Part shown: piece by piece, positions 17,389-26,475 of the stretch | Layout of the letters: every line of letters begins with the position of its first letter | How positions within the stretch are numbered: the stretch's first letter is position 1 | NCBI GenBank assembly: GCA_013178295.1 | Contig: JABLWW010000005.1 | Span: 1-64,000, forward strand | DNA: 64,000 nt | Source: Anaerolineae bacterium | GTDB taxonomy: Bacteria; Chloroflexota; Anaerolineae; Anaerolineales; Anaerolineaceae | Reading direction: 5' to 3' | Notes under the pieces: generated by a model | Seen by the model: the letters and a program-made list of their open reading frames with translations, nothing else | What the model was told of the DNA's origin: nothing | Database searches by the model: none | Made by a program: the position numbers and the translations under genes

Positions 17389-19416
17389 ATGCCAGTGACA
17401 CCTTTACGCGGGTTATTACATATTGGAGGGGTGATTATTTTGCTTTTTGTTCTCCTTGTTGTCCCTCAACAAGGTGTTTCCCGCGCTGAGTTCTCTGCCT
17501 TGGACGGCGGAGGCGGAGTCGAGCTTGTTCAAGATGTTAACAAAGGTGTGGGAGGGTCGTCTCCAAACTGGTTGACAGCGGTTGGTGATGCGCTGTTTTT
17601 CTCGGCGGATGATTCTGTGTATGGAAATGAGTTGTGGATCTGTGTTCCGCCATACACCAGTGCGCGTATGGTGGCGGATATCAATCCGGGTGTTGGCAGT
17701 TCATACCCCAGCGGGATCGCCGCCATTGGCTCTACAGTATTTTTCAGCGCGAATGATGGCAAAAATGGATATGAGTTGTGGCGTAGCGATCCTCCTTACA
17801 ACCAGTACAGCACGTTTCAGCTACAGGATATTAATCCTGATGGAGATGCTTCTCCACAGGGTATGGTTGCCATCGGAGCGGGGCTTTTCTTTCAGGCGAA
17901 CAACGGAGCAGATGGTCTTGAACTATGGAAGACCGAACCGCCTTATCATGTGGCTTTTCAGGTAGCGGATATTTATCCTGGCAGCGGGGGTTCTAACCCA
18001 TACGAGCTTACACCTGTAGGATGGTATTTGTTTTTTATTGCCCGCGGTTGGTTTGGTGAGGAGTTGTGGATGACGCAGCCCCCCTATGATGCCACCAGCA
18101 CAAGGAGAGTTGTGGATTTGTATCCGGGTGGTAATGCATATCCCGGTGAACTAACGCCGATTGGCAATACGCTCTTTTTTAGAGCCAATGATGGGGCACG
18201 CGGCTATGAGCTTTGGAAAGTAGATCCTCCTTACGACGAAACGACGTTGTCTATTGTCAATGACACCACCAAGCCCCCCTCCGCCGAAATGCTGGCCTTT
18301 AATCCAAACGGTTCGTATCCGAGCCATTTGACCCCTTTGGGCGATACGCTCTTTTTTGTGGCAAATGTCAATACGATTGGAAACGAACTCTGGAAGACTG
18401 TACCGCCGTATAGTCTGACAAGCACTTCCAGGGTAGAGGATATCAATTTGACTCCGCTTCCTGCGCCGTTTCAATTTTTTACCGCGGGTTCTGATCCGCA
18501 GGATTTGACCCCTGTGGGTTCCACCTTGTTCTTTAGCGCTGATGATGGCGTGTGGGGTAGGGAACTATGGAGAACAGATCCGCCGTATAGCCATGCAGGA
18601 ATGGCGGTTGAGATCCGTGCCGGTGCTCAGGGTTCAAACCCTGAAAAACTTGTTTCGATTGGTAGCACACTTTTCTTTCGCGCGAATGATGGAAAAGCTG
18701 GCATCGAGTTGTGGAAATTAGACCCGCCATATAACGAGGCTGTGCTTGTACAGGATATCCGCCGGGGGAGCAGCGGTTCTTTTCCTGATCTTTTTCAGTC
18801 TATTCAGCGAACTTTGTTTTTCCGTGCCTCGAATGACAGTAATGGTAATGAAGTGTGGCGCTATAACGCCAATCTGCGGGCTCCATCTACGGGCTTCAAG
18901 CGCGGGCAGGCAACGTCTCTGGCTGTACAACCTATCGAGAAGCAATACTCGAATATAGGAGATATTGTTTTGGAGATTCCAAAGATAGGCGTATCTGCTC
19001 CAGTTATTGGCGTTCCGATTACCGCAGATGGCTGGGATTTGAGCTGGTTGTGGAAACAGGCAGGATACCTGGCGGGAACGGCGTTCCCTACCACACCTGG
19101 CAACACAGTCATTACAGCGCATTTGTATTTGCCGGATGGCAGCCCTGGCCCGTTTGTTGATTTGCATCAACTGGGGTGGGGGGATCAAGTCTTGATCCAT
19201 GCCTGGGACAAGCGATATGTCTATGAGGTGCGTTCTACTGAAGTGGTTTTACCCGAGGATAGCCGTGTGTGGTCCTCTGAAGAGCTGGATTGGGTTACGC
19301 TGGTTACCTGTCAGACGTATGATGAAGCCAGCGCAAGTTACAAACAGCGGCTTGTTGTACGTGCGGTCCTCACTGCAGTTCAGGATGAAGATGCATTGCC
19401 CCAGCGAGCAGAATAG
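17389..19416 (+). CDS. ELW-repeat protein with C-terminal sortase domain
   Basis: A hydrophobic segment at residues 8-27 exports or anchors the protein. Residues ~40-510 hold nine repeats of 50-60 residues, each with LFF-x-A-DG and then ELW-x4-PPY (for example GYELWRSDPPY, GRELWRTDPPY); the last is degenerate (EVWRYN). They suggest a beta-propeller. The last ~150 residues are a sortase fold: LEIPKIGVSAPVIG, the histidine in NTVITAHLYLPDG, the cysteine in WVTLVTCQTYDE, and the arginine in KQRLVVRAVL. All three catalytic residues are present. Sortases cut cell-wall sorting motifs; a repeat domain on the same chain is unusual. It is the last gene of the MacAB-like operon. Confidence 0.8.
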   Translation: MPVTPLRGLLHIGGVIILLFVLLVVPQQGVSRAEFSALDGGGGVELVQDVNKGVGGSSPNWLTAVGDALFFSADDSVYGNELWICVPPYTSARMVADINPGVGSSYPSGIAAIGSTVFFSANDGKNGYELWRSDPPYNQYSTFQLQDINPDGDASPQGMVAIGAGLFFQANNGADGLELWKTEPPYHVAFQVADIYPGSGGSNPYELTPVGWYLFFIARGWFGEELWMTQPPYDATSTRRVVDLYPGGNAYPGELTPIGNTLFFRANDGARGYELWKVDPPYDETTLSIVNDTTKPPSAEMLAFNPNGSYPSHLTPLGDTLFFVANVNTIGNELWKTVPPYSLTSTSRVEDINLTPLPAPFQFFTAGSDPQDLTPVGSTLFFSADDGVWGRELWRTDPPYSHAGMAVEIRAGAQGSNPEKLVSIGSTLFFRANDGKAGIELWKLDPPYNEAVLVQDIRRGSSGSFPDLFQSIQRTLFFRASNDSNGNEVWRYNANLRAPSTGFKRGQATSLAVQPIEKQYSNIGDIVLEIPKIGVSAPVIGVPITADGWDLSWLWKQAGYLAGTAFPTTPGNTVITAHLYLPDGSPGPFVDLHQLGWGDQVLIHAWDKRYVYEVRSTEVVLPEDSRVWSSEELDWVTLVTCQTYDEASASYKQRLVVRAVLTAVQDEDALPQRAE

Positions 19417-19435
19417 GAAGGGCAAGTGGGGTGAA

Positions 19436-20353
19436 TTATTGTCTTTTGACCTGGAACTGATCGAAGTCGCGGGCGACAAAAGTTTCAGGAAAGATGGCTT
19501 GGGCTTCTTTAAGGATGTCCTTTTCGCGATAGCGGCGTGATATATGCGTCAGGATTAACTGCCCAACGCCTGCTCTTCTTGCCAGCTCGGCAGCCTGTTG
19601 TGCCGTGAGATGTGAGAAACGCCGCGCCATGTCAGCCTCAGATTGCAGGTAGGTTGCTTCGATGATCAGGGTATCAGCGTCATGGCAGGCTTCTTCGAGA
19701 CCATCCGTGTCGCCGGTATCCCCAATGATGACCAGACGCACGCCGGGTTTATAGTCTCCAAGTACACTGTCAGGATCAATATGACGCCCATCCGGGAGTG
19801 TAACTGGTTTGCCGTCTACCAAATCTCTCCGCCATGGTCCGGGAGGGATTTGTAAAGCCTCTGCGCGCTCTGGCAGAAAGGGACGCCTTCCTTTTTCGGC
19901 GAAGATAAACCCATAGGAGTCGGAGCCGCGATGAAGAACAGGAAAAGCAGTGATGGTGAAATTTTGTGCTTCAAAGAATTCTCCCCCACTGATGGCATGC
20001 AGGCGGATGGGCATGGGAGGGGTAGCCCCCCGCAGAACAACAGAAAAAAGGAGATCGCGAATGCGCTCCAGCGAAAAAGCGCCAGCAAATATCTCCATTT
20101 CATCAATTGTTTCCCAGCGCATGAAAGTTGAAAGCAGCCCTGCTAAACCCAAAATGTGGTCGAGATGCGCATGGGTGATGAGTATACGGGTAAGATTTTT
20201 GAAACCCAATCCGGATTGTAAAATTTGACGCTGGGTGCCTTCGCCGCAATCTATCAAGAAGCGATATTCTTCGTGTTTAACGACCAGCGCTGGGAGATTT
20301 CGGTGGATAGATGGAGCTGATGCAGAGGTGCCAAGAAAAATGATTTCGAACAA
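19436..20353 (-). CDS. rnz: Ribonuclease Z (tRNase Z)
   Basis: Removes the 3' trailer from tRNA precursors. The zinc motif HAHLDH is in ITHAHLDHILGL near residue 60, with FLGTSASAP at the start, the later SHLTAQQAAELA and LTHISRRY. 305 residues, normal for the long bacterial form. The start is TTG at 20353, with AAGGAG six bases before. It faces the preceding sortase-fusion gene with a 19-base gap and is divergent from rpsA. Confidence 0.93.
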   Translation of the reverse strand: MFEIIFLGTSASAPSIHRNLPALVVKHEEYRFLIDCGEGTQRQILQSGLGFKNLTRILITHAHLDHILGLAGLLSTFMRWETIDEMEIFAGAFSLERIRDLLFSVVLRGATPPMPIRLHAISGGEFFEAQNFTITAFPVLHRGSDSYGFIFAEKGRRPFLPERAEALQIPPGPWRRDLVDGKPVTLPDGRHIDPDSVLGDYKPGVRLVIIGDTGDTDGLEEACHDADTLIIEATYLQSEADMARRFSHLTAQQAAELARRAGVGQLILTHISRRYREKDILKEAQAIFPETFVARDFDQFQVKRQ

Positions 20354-20445
20354 TGAAAGCTCCTTGTGTGTAGTCTAACTATTTTACCGCAACTTGGCGG
20401 TTTGTTTTGATGGAGGGGTTTCACGAATTTGGGGGAGAATCAGGG

Positions 20446-20474
20446 TTGTCAAGATTCTATTTCACCTTTATAAT
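20446..20474 (+). promoter_or_regulatory. rpsA promoter
   Basis: TTGTCA (20446-20451), exactly 17 bases, TATAAT (20469-20474). Start of transcription near 20481, about 30 bases before the ATG. One of the best sigma-70 matches in the window. Confidence 0.85.
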
Positions 20475-20511
20475 AGTTTTCAACCTTTTAGCAGCGGAGA
20501 AATTATATTGT

Positions 20512-21780
20512 ATGGATCAGAATGATGCCCGTCAAAATCAGGAGGCGAAGCCCGAAGAAGACCTGAATCTGGATAGCAATAATATGGCAAGCTTGTTGGA
20601 GAGGGAGGGAATTGATATTGACTTCCCCAAAGCGGGCGAGATCAGGAAGGGTGTGATCGCCAGCATTAGCCAGGGTCAGATACTGGTCAGCGTGGGAACG
20701 AAGTCGGAGGGTGTGATCAGCGGAAAAGAGTATGAGATGATTCCTGCTGACGAGCTCCAGACACTTCATGTGGGGGATGAAATCTCGGTCTATGTGGTCA
20801 ACCCGGAAGACCAGAATGGCAATTTGACATTGTCGTATACACGCGCGCGCGAGGAGAGAGACTGGCTTCGCGCCGAGGAACTGTTGACCAGTAAAGCGAG
20901 CTTCACCAGCACCATTATAGGGTACAACAAAGGCGGGCTTATTGTTCCGCTGGGTGGTTTGCGGGGGTTTGTGCCTGCTTCCCAAATTAGCCTGTCGAGA
21001 CGGGCTGGGTTATCGGGTAGCACACCAGAGGAAAAATTCAACGAGATGTTGAATAGTCCGATTGAGGCGTGTGTGATTGAAGTTGACCGAGAGCGTCATC
21101 GTTTGATTCTATCCGAACGTGCGGCTGCCACTGAAACACGTGATACCCTCAAAGAGCGGGTCATTGGAGAGTTGGAAGAGGGAGATGTGCGTGTAGGACG
21201 CGTGACCAGTCTGGCTGATTTTGGGGCTTTTGTCAATATCAGCGGTGCGGATGGTCTTGTACATCTATCGGAAATCTCTTGGGAGCGTATCCGCCACCCT
21301 AACGAGGTTCTGAAGGTTGGTGATGAGGTCAAGGTTAAGGTCATCAGCATTGACCGAGAAAAGAAAAGAATTGGTTTATCCATCCGGCAGTTGTTGGAAG
21401 ACCCTTGGGCGCAGCAGGTGGCAGAATATCAGGTGGGGCAACTTGTTGAAGGGGTTATTACCCGCCTGACAAAGTTTGGCGCTTTTGCACGTTTGAAAGA
21501 TGATGTCGAGGGGCTGATTCACATTTCGGAAATCAGCGAAAAGCGGATTGAGCATCCGAAAGAGGTCTTGCACGAGGGTGAAAAGCTTCCCTTGCGTATT
21601 ATCAAAATTGATGCTGCCAACCACCGCATTGGGTTGAGCATTCGCAAGGTGGACTCAATGGCTTTTGCGGATATGGACTGGCAAACCCTTTTGGAAGAGA
21701 CTTCTGAAGGAGAGGGGGAACCACTAAATAGTGCAAGTGATCAAGAAGAGGAACCGCCTGACAAAGGTATTGCTGACTGA
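20512..21780 (+). CDS. rpsA: S1 RNA-binding domain protein, probable ribosomal protein S1
   Basis: Four S1 domains in 422 residues: about 45-115 (EIRKGVIASISQGQILVSVG), 130-205 (less conserved), 215-290 (VGRVTSLADFGAFVNISGADG) and 300-375 (EGVITRLTKFGAFARLKDD). The last two are the most typical. S1 helps bind mRNA to the 30S subunit. The short acidic N-terminus fits short-form S1 proteins. I take ATG 20512, just after the promoter, not the 35-residue upstream extension that would cross the promoter. A strong terminator follows. Confidence 0.85.
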   Translation: MDQNDARQNQEAKPEEDLNLDSNNMASLLEREGIDIDFPKAGEIRKGVIASISQGQILVSVGTKSEGVISGKEYEMIPADELQTLHVGDEISVYVVNPEDQNGNLTLSYTRAREERDWLRAEELLTSKASFTSTIIGYNKGGLIVPLGGLRGFVPASQISLSRRAGLSGSTPEEKFNEMLNSPIEACVIEVDRERHRLILSERAAATETRDTLKERVIGELEEGDVRVGRVTSLADFGAFVNISGADGLVHLSEISWERIRHPNEVLKVGDEVKVKVISIDREKKRIGLSIRQLLEDPWAQQVAEYQVGQLVEGVITRLTKFGAFARLKDDVEGLIHISEISEKRIEHPKEVLHEGEKLPLRIIKIDAANHRIGLSIRKVDSMAFADMDWQTLLEETSEGEGEPLNSASDQEEEPPDKGIAD

Positions 21781-21792
21781 TCGAACGGCTAC

Positions 21793-21824
21793 GAGCGCAT
21801 CAGGGGATGGTGCGCTCTTTTTTT
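21793..21824 (+). terminator. Rho-independent terminator after rpsA
   Basis: Nine-bp stem (21793-21801 with 21809-21817, one U-G pair), seven-base loop, then seven T residues. It ends just before the ribosome site of the dipeptidase gene. Confidence 0.9.
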
Positions 21825-21834
21825 GGAGTGGTTT

Positions 21835-22935
21835 GTGAACTTGATTATTGATGCACACTTAGACCTTGCATACAGTGCCCTGTCTTTTGGAAGGAATTAT
21901 CATCTTTCATCTGCCGAGATCAGAGCGCTTGAGAGTCAGATGCATTTTGCCGCCTCGCCGGGACAGTGCGTTTTGGGTTACCCGGATTTTCGACGCGGGG
22001 GGGTGGCGCTGGTATGTAGCACTTTGTTTGCTTCTCCTCATCGTTATATTGAATATGAGGATGAGAAAATTTATTATAGGGACGCGCATGAAGCGCGTGT
22101 TTGGTTTGAAAAAGAGCTAAAGTATTACGCAGAATTGAGCGATTCTTCGCTTGGCCATTTTCGGATTGTCCGTTCAAAAGCTGGCCTGAAAGATTTATTT
22201 GTCTGCTGGGAGAAAAGTCTTGCTCATCAATCTGAAAATAATCTGCCAGTGGGCATTATTTTGCTGTTGGAGGGTGCCGAGGCGCTGGGCGATTTGGCTG
22301 AGCTGGAGGATTACTGGAGGCAAGGGGTACGAATTGTTGGCCCGGTATGGGCAGGTATTCGTTTTTGCGGTGGGACATACGAGCATGGCGGATTTACCGC
22401 TGAGGGCTATCGTTTGCTTGAGATGATGGCTGACCTGGGGATGATCCTGGACATTGCTCACATGACTGACCGCTCTGCACAGCAGGCGTTGGATAAGTAC
22501 CCGGGCGGTGTCATTGCCAGCCACGCCAATTCGCGAAAAGTCCTTAGGGGCGAACTGGGGGAGAGGCATCTGACCGATGAAGTGATAAAACGTCTGGCGA
22601 TGCGGGATGGGGTCATTGGAGTTATTCCGGGCAACTCTTTTCTCCGACCGGGCTGGAAACGAGGGGATGATCGCAGACTGGTTACTTTGAATGATCTGAT
22701 TGCGCATATTGACCATATTTGCCAGATTGCGGGAGATGCCAGACACGTGGGAATCGGGACGGACTTTGATGGCGGCTTTGGTTACCCCGCAATTCCGCTT
22801 GAGATGCAAACCATTGCTGATTTGCAAAAATTGGAGCCGGAACTAACACAACGAGGATATTCCCCTGAAGATATTGCCGCGATTTTCCATGGTAATTTTC
22901 GACGGTGTCTTGAGGCTTATTTACCTGAAGAATGA
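21835..22935 (+). CDS. Membrane dipeptidase family protein (peptidase M19)
   Basis: Zinc dipeptidase of the renal dipeptidase family. Motifs: IIDAHLD at the start (first metal pair), LLLEGAEAL near 145 (bridging glutamate), DIAHMT near 210, VIASHANS near 230, and GIGTDFDGG near 310. These match the expected metal ligands. GTG at 21835 is preferred, with GGAG six bases before; a TTG at 21823 overlaps the terminator T run. 366 residues. Natural substrate may be a dipeptide or D-amino-acid peptide. Confidence 0.9.
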   Translation: MNLIIDAHLDLAYSALSFGRNYHLSSAEIRALESQMHFAASPGQCVLGYPDFRRGGVALVCSTLFASPHRYIEYEDEKIYYRDAHEARVWFEKELKYYAELSDSSLGHFRIVRSKAGLKDLFVCWEKSLAHQSENNLPVGIILLLEGAEALGDLAELEDYWRQGVRIVGPVWAGIRFCGGTYEHGGFTAEGYRLLEMMADLGMILDIAHMTDRSAQQALDKYPGGVIASHANSRKVLRGELGERHLTDEVIKRLAMRDGVIGVIPGNSFLRPGWKRGDDRRLVTLNDLIAHIDHICQIAGDARHVGIGTDFDGGFGYPAIPLEMQTIADLQKLEPELTQRGYSPEDIAAIFHGNFRRCLEAYLPEE

Positions 22936-23432
22936 ACAGAGATGATCGTCAGTTGGCTGAAGCTTTGATAACTGCAGACCGGCACGGCTCAAATTTATTG
23001 CCACAATTTTCACGGCGGCGGGTAAGAGTGGGGCTTTCGCTTACTTTAGTTGGCTTTGCTGTTTTTATATTGGGGGCAAAGCCGAGTATTTTTGGTGTTG
23101 ATCGTAGTCCGGTGATTGGGTTTGTGCAGATTGCGGTTTTTTTGGTGGGGTTGGCGATCATCTGTATTGGGGGATATATCAGCTTGATGGCTCTTTGGAA
23201 GGGCGAGCCTCTCTCAATCGCCGCAGATTTTGGGCAGCGAATGGTGGCGACTGGGTATGTGGTAGCCGTGTTTTCCGGGATGGCAGATGTGTTTGGTTTT
23301 GGAAGTCATCATTTGCCAGGGGTGCCCTATTTTGGGGAGTGGCAGGCTGGTGGGGTGATGATGGGTCAGTTGTTGATTGCCATAGGGTTTTTACTTTTGA
23401 TCCCATATTCGCGACAGAAGGTCTCTAAATAA
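22932..23432 (+). CDS. Small polytopic membrane protein, unknown
   Basis: I do not recognise a family. 166 residues with four likely membrane spans (about 34-52, 63-85, 100-120, 138-158) and a charged N-terminal 30 residues. The start ATG overlaps the dipeptidase stop (ATGA), so the two are translated together and may cooperate. No catalytic motif is visible. Confidence 0.65.
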   Translation: MNRDDRQLAEALITADRHGSNLLPQFSRRRVRVGLSLTLVGFAVFILGAKPSIFGVDRSPVIGFVQIAVFLVGLAIICIGGYISLMALWKGEPLSIAADFGQRMVATGYVVAVFSGMADVFGFGSHHLPGVPYFGEWQAGGVMMGQLLIAIGFLLLIPYSRQKVSK

Positions 23433-23453
23433 AATCTTATTAGGGCAGGAATG

Positions 23454-23462
23454 TGCTATAGT
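23454..23462 (+). promoter_or_regulatory. Extended -10 promoter before the M16 pair
   Basis: TGcTATAGT, with the last base 10 bases before the ATG at 23473. Transcription would start about four bases before the start codon, so the mRNA would be nearly leaderless. No ribosome site is visible. Confidence 0.45.
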
Positions 23463-23472
23463 TATAAGTACT

Positions 23473-24768
23473 ATGGTAGAGACATCTACGCAAGTTACAA
23501 CAACGCGTTTGCCAAATGGGTTAACCATCTGGCTTAAAGAGATTCACACCGCGCCAATTATCAGCCACTGGGTTTGGTATCGGGTAGGCTCTCGCAATGA
23601 GATAGTGGGCAAAAGGGGTATTTCTCATTGGGTGGAGCATATGCAATTCAAAGGCACACCAAAGTTTCCGGCACATGTATTGGATAAAGCCATCTCGCGC
23701 ACCGGGGGGTACTGGAATGCATTTACCTATCTGGATTGGACGGCGTATTTTGAAACAATGCCTGCCGATAAAATTGATCTTGCACTGGAATTAGAAGCGG
23801 ATCGAATGGATAAGAGTGTCTTTGACCCGCAGGAAGTCGAAGCCGAGCGCAACGTAGTCATTTCGGAGAAAGAGGGCAATGATAACGAACCGCTTGCCCG
23901 TCTGGGGACGGCGGTTCAAAAAGCGGCCTTTGATTGTCATCCCTATCGCTATGAAGTGATCGGCGAACTGGAAGACCTCCAGGCAATATCTCGTGAGGAC
24001 TTATATCAGCATTATCGCACCTATTATGTGCCTAATAATGCCTTGATTGCTGTGGCGGGCGATTTTAAGACTGATGATATGATTTCCCGTCTGGAGGGGC
24101 TTTATGCAGGTTTGCAGCCCGGCGTCATACCCACCTTTCCTGTGTATGATGAACAGAAATTATCTGGGGAGCGTCATGTCGAGGTGAATGGTTCGGGAGA
24201 GACGACCTATCTGCAGGTTGTGTACCGAACACCTAGAGCAGCTGAAGATCATTTTTTTGCGCTGTCTGTGATTGACAGCATCTTAGCTGGCCCAACCAGC
24301 TTGAATATGTTTGGTGGCGGTGGAATCTCCAACAAGACAAGCCGCCTGTATCGTGCTCTTGTAGAAACTGAACTGGCAGTTGCTGTTTATGGGGGAGTTC
24401 AGGCAACCATTGATCCTTTTCTGTATCAAATTACGGTGACGCTTCGCCCGCAACGCAGCCCAGCAGAGGTATTGGCAAGGCTTGATGACGAGATGAAACG
24501 TTTGATGGATGCGTATGTGCCTGATGCAGAGGTGCAGCGCTCCATCAAGCAAGCGAAAGCTCTGTTTTCCTATGGAAGTGAGAGCATTGCCAATCAAGCT
24601 TTTTGGCTGGGGTATGCAGAGATGTTTGCCAATTATGAGTGGTTTCAAAAGTATTTGGAACGTCTGGAGATGGTTACTCGCGAGGACATTCTGACAGTTG
24701 CGCGTAATTATCTTGACTCATCAAACCGCGTGGTTGGGGTGTATATCCCTGACGGGAATATGCAATGA
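23473..24768 (+). CDS. M16 family zinc peptidase, catalytic subunit
   Basis: Peptidase related to mitochondrial processing peptidase and insulinase. The inverted zinc motif HxxEH is intact in ISHWVEHMQFKG near residue 55, with the third ligand expected in EAERNVVISEKE near 130. 431 residues. The following gene encodes a similar protein without the zinc motif, ATGA-overlapped; such pairs form heterodimers in which one subunit is catalytic. No signal peptide, so it should act in the cytoplasm. Confidence 0.9.
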   Translation: MVETSTQVTTTRLPNGLTIWLKEIHTAPIISHWVWYRVGSRNEIVGKRGISHWVEHMQFKGTPKFPAHVLDKAISRTGGYWNAFTYLDWTAYFETMPADKIDLALELEADRMDKSVFDPQEVEAERNVVISEKEGNDNEPLARLGTAVQKAAFDCHPYRYEVIGELEDLQAISREDLYQHYRTYYVPNNALIAVAGDFKTDDMISRLEGLYAGLQPGVIPTFPVYDEQKLSGERHVEVNGSGETTYLQVVYRTPRAAEDHFFALSVIDSILAGPTSLNMFGGGGISNKTSRLYRALVETELAVAVYGGVQATIDPFLYQITVTLRPQRSPAEVLARLDDEMKRLMDAYVPDAEVQRSIKQAKALFSYGSESIANQAFWLGYAEMFANYEWFQKYLERLEMVTREDILTVARNYLDSSNRVVGVYIPDGNMQ

Positions 24769-26054
24769 GCGTTTCCAAAATGGCTCTTAACACTTTGCCG
24801 GGAGCGGATGATATTACCCGAGTGGTGCTGCCAAATGGTATCACCGTGTTAGCCCGCGAGAACCCCAACAGCCCTTCTATGGTGATCAGCGGCTATCTTG
24901 GGTGTGGCAGTCAGTTTGATCCTGATGATAAACTGGGGCTGGCATATTTCACCTCGCTGGCTTTGATGCGGGGCACAGAGCAACGCGATTTTCAAACAAT
25001 TTATCATCAACTGGAATCGATGGGTGCCAGCCTGGGATTTGGCGTGAGTGTCCACAATGCCAGTTTTGCCGGGCGCTCTTTAGTAGAGGATATTTCTTTG
25101 CTTCTGGAGATACTGGCGGATTGTATTCGCCACCCGGTCTTTCCCGCTGAGCAGGTGGAACGGTTGCGCGCACAAATGCTGACTGCTCTTGCCATTCGCG
25201 CTCAGGATACGGCGGACATGGCTTCGTTAACCTTTGACCGTATTCTCTTTTCAAAACACCCCTACGGGAAACCAGAGGATGGATATGTTGAAACGATTCA
25301 AAATATTTGTCTGGAGGATATTGCAGCATTTCACCGTGCCTGTTATGGTCCTTCGGGGATGGTGATCGCTGGAGTTGGAGCACTTGCCCCTGCCCGGTTG
25401 ATACAGGAGGTGGAGAGGGCTTTGGGCGACTGGCAGAATCCAAATCAATCCCCTATACCTGAATTGCCGCGCATCTCCCCACCTCAAGACGCGGTGCGTC
25501 AGCATGTTGAGATTCCGGGCAAATTTCAGACAGATCTGGTGCTGGGCACACTGGGACCAAAGCGTTCTTCACCGGATTACATGGCTGCAATGTTGGGGAA
25601 TAACATCCTGGGACAGTTCGGCATGATGGGGCGGATTGGCGATGTGGTGCGTGAAAAGGAAGGTCTGGCGTATTATGCCAGCACCAGCCTTAATTGCTGG
25701 ATAGAAGCCGGATCGTGGGAAGTATCTGCAGGGGTCAACCCGTCCAATGTTGACCGGGCACTTGAATTGATTCTTGCAGAGATCAGGCGCTTTGTGAAAG
25801 AACCCGTCACGCGCGAAGAGTTGGAAGACAGCCAGGCGAATTTTGTTGGCAGGCTGCCACTGTCTATGGAGTCGAATGCGGGTGTTGCTAATGCCTTGCT
25901 GAATCTGGAGCGTTTTCAATTGGGGTTGGATTACTACCGCCGTTACCCTGAAATGGTGGCAGAGGTAACCCCCGAGATGATACTGGAAACGGCGCGTACA
26001 TATCTTGACCCTGAGCGGCTTATTGTTGTTAGCGCGGGGACAAGCAAAGAGTGA
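24765..26054 (+). CDS. M16 family peptidase-like protein, non-catalytic subunit
   Basis: Same fold and length (429 residues) as its upstream neighbour. At the HxxEH position it reads LAYFTSLALMRGT, so the zinc site is lost. The C-terminal half keeps the family's LAYYAST segment and the tyrosine and arginine-rich substrate-binding region. It overlaps the catalytic subunit by four bases, as expected for an obligate partner. Confidence 0.88.
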   Translation: MSVSKMALNTLPGADDITRVVLPNGITVLARENPNSPSMVISGYLGCGSQFDPDDKLGLAYFTSLALMRGTEQRDFQTIYHQLESMGASLGFGVSVHNASFAGRSLVEDISLLLEILADCIRHPVFPAEQVERLRAQMLTALAIRAQDTADMASLTFDRILFSKHPYGKPEDGYVETIQNICLEDIAAFHRACYGPSGMVIAGVGALAPARLIQEVERALGDWQNPNQSPIPELPRISPPQDAVRQHVEIPGKFQTDLVLGTLGPKRSSPDYMAAMLGNNILGQFGMMGRIGDVVREKEGLAYYASTSLNCWIEAGSWEVSAGVNPSNVDRALELILAEIRRFVKEPVTREELEDSQANFVGRLPLSMESNAGVANALLNLERFQLGLDYYRRYPEMVAEVTPEMILETARTYLDPERLIVVSAGTSKE

Positions 26055-26064
26055 ACGGGCAACG

Positions 26065-26475
26065 ATGCAGTTTGTACTTAGAACGGGTATAGATCTGGTT
26101 GAAATTGAGCGGCTTGCTAGATTGCGACCTGAAATACGCGAGCGCTTTATACATAGGGTTTTCACTGAGCGGGAGTTAGCTGATGCACACCATTCGGATG
26201 CCAGTCTTTGTGGGCGGTTTGCAGCAAAAGAAGCGGCTGCGAAGGCGCTTGGCTGCGGGATAGGGCTAATTGGGTGGCAGGATATTGAGGTGGTGCGGGG
26301 GCAGACTGGGGAGCCGTTTCTTAATCTTAAAGGTAAAGCGCTGGATATCGCTCAGGCGAAGCAACTTGAGCTCTGGTCAGTGAGTATCAGCCACACGAAG
26401 GGATATGCTGTAGCAGTCGTGATAGGGATAGGGGGAATTGGTGATATACTGCGTTCAGGCGAGAATACAGCATGA
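26065..26475 (+). CDS. acpS: Holo-[acyl-carrier-protein] synthase
   Basis: Transfers phosphopantetheine from CoA to acyl carrier protein. Family motifs: TGIDLVEIERLA (magnesium aspartate) at the start, FTERE near 32, and GRFAAKEAAAKALG near 50. SVSISHTKGYAVAV closes the domain. 136 residues. ATG 26065 is 10 bases after the previous stop; an in-frame upstream reading would overlap the peptidase gene. This gene and panBEC share the CoA/ACP pathway. Confidence 0.92.
   Translation: MQFVLRTGIDLVEIERLARLRPEIRERFIHRVFTERELADAHHSDASLCGRFAAKEAAAKALGCGIGLIGWQDIEVVRGQTGEPFLNLKGKALDIAQAKQLELWSVSISHTKGYAVAVVIGIGGIGDILRSGENTA

Noticed and set aside
17500-18880. Repetitive DNA, possibly a CRISPR-like or tandem array
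   Set aside because: The periodicity is due to protein repeats (ELW..PPY) with diverged codons, not to identical DNA repeats.
20407-20511. Longer N-terminus for the S1 protein
   Set aside because: It would overlap the strong promoter at 20446-20474, and the extra residues are not S1-like.
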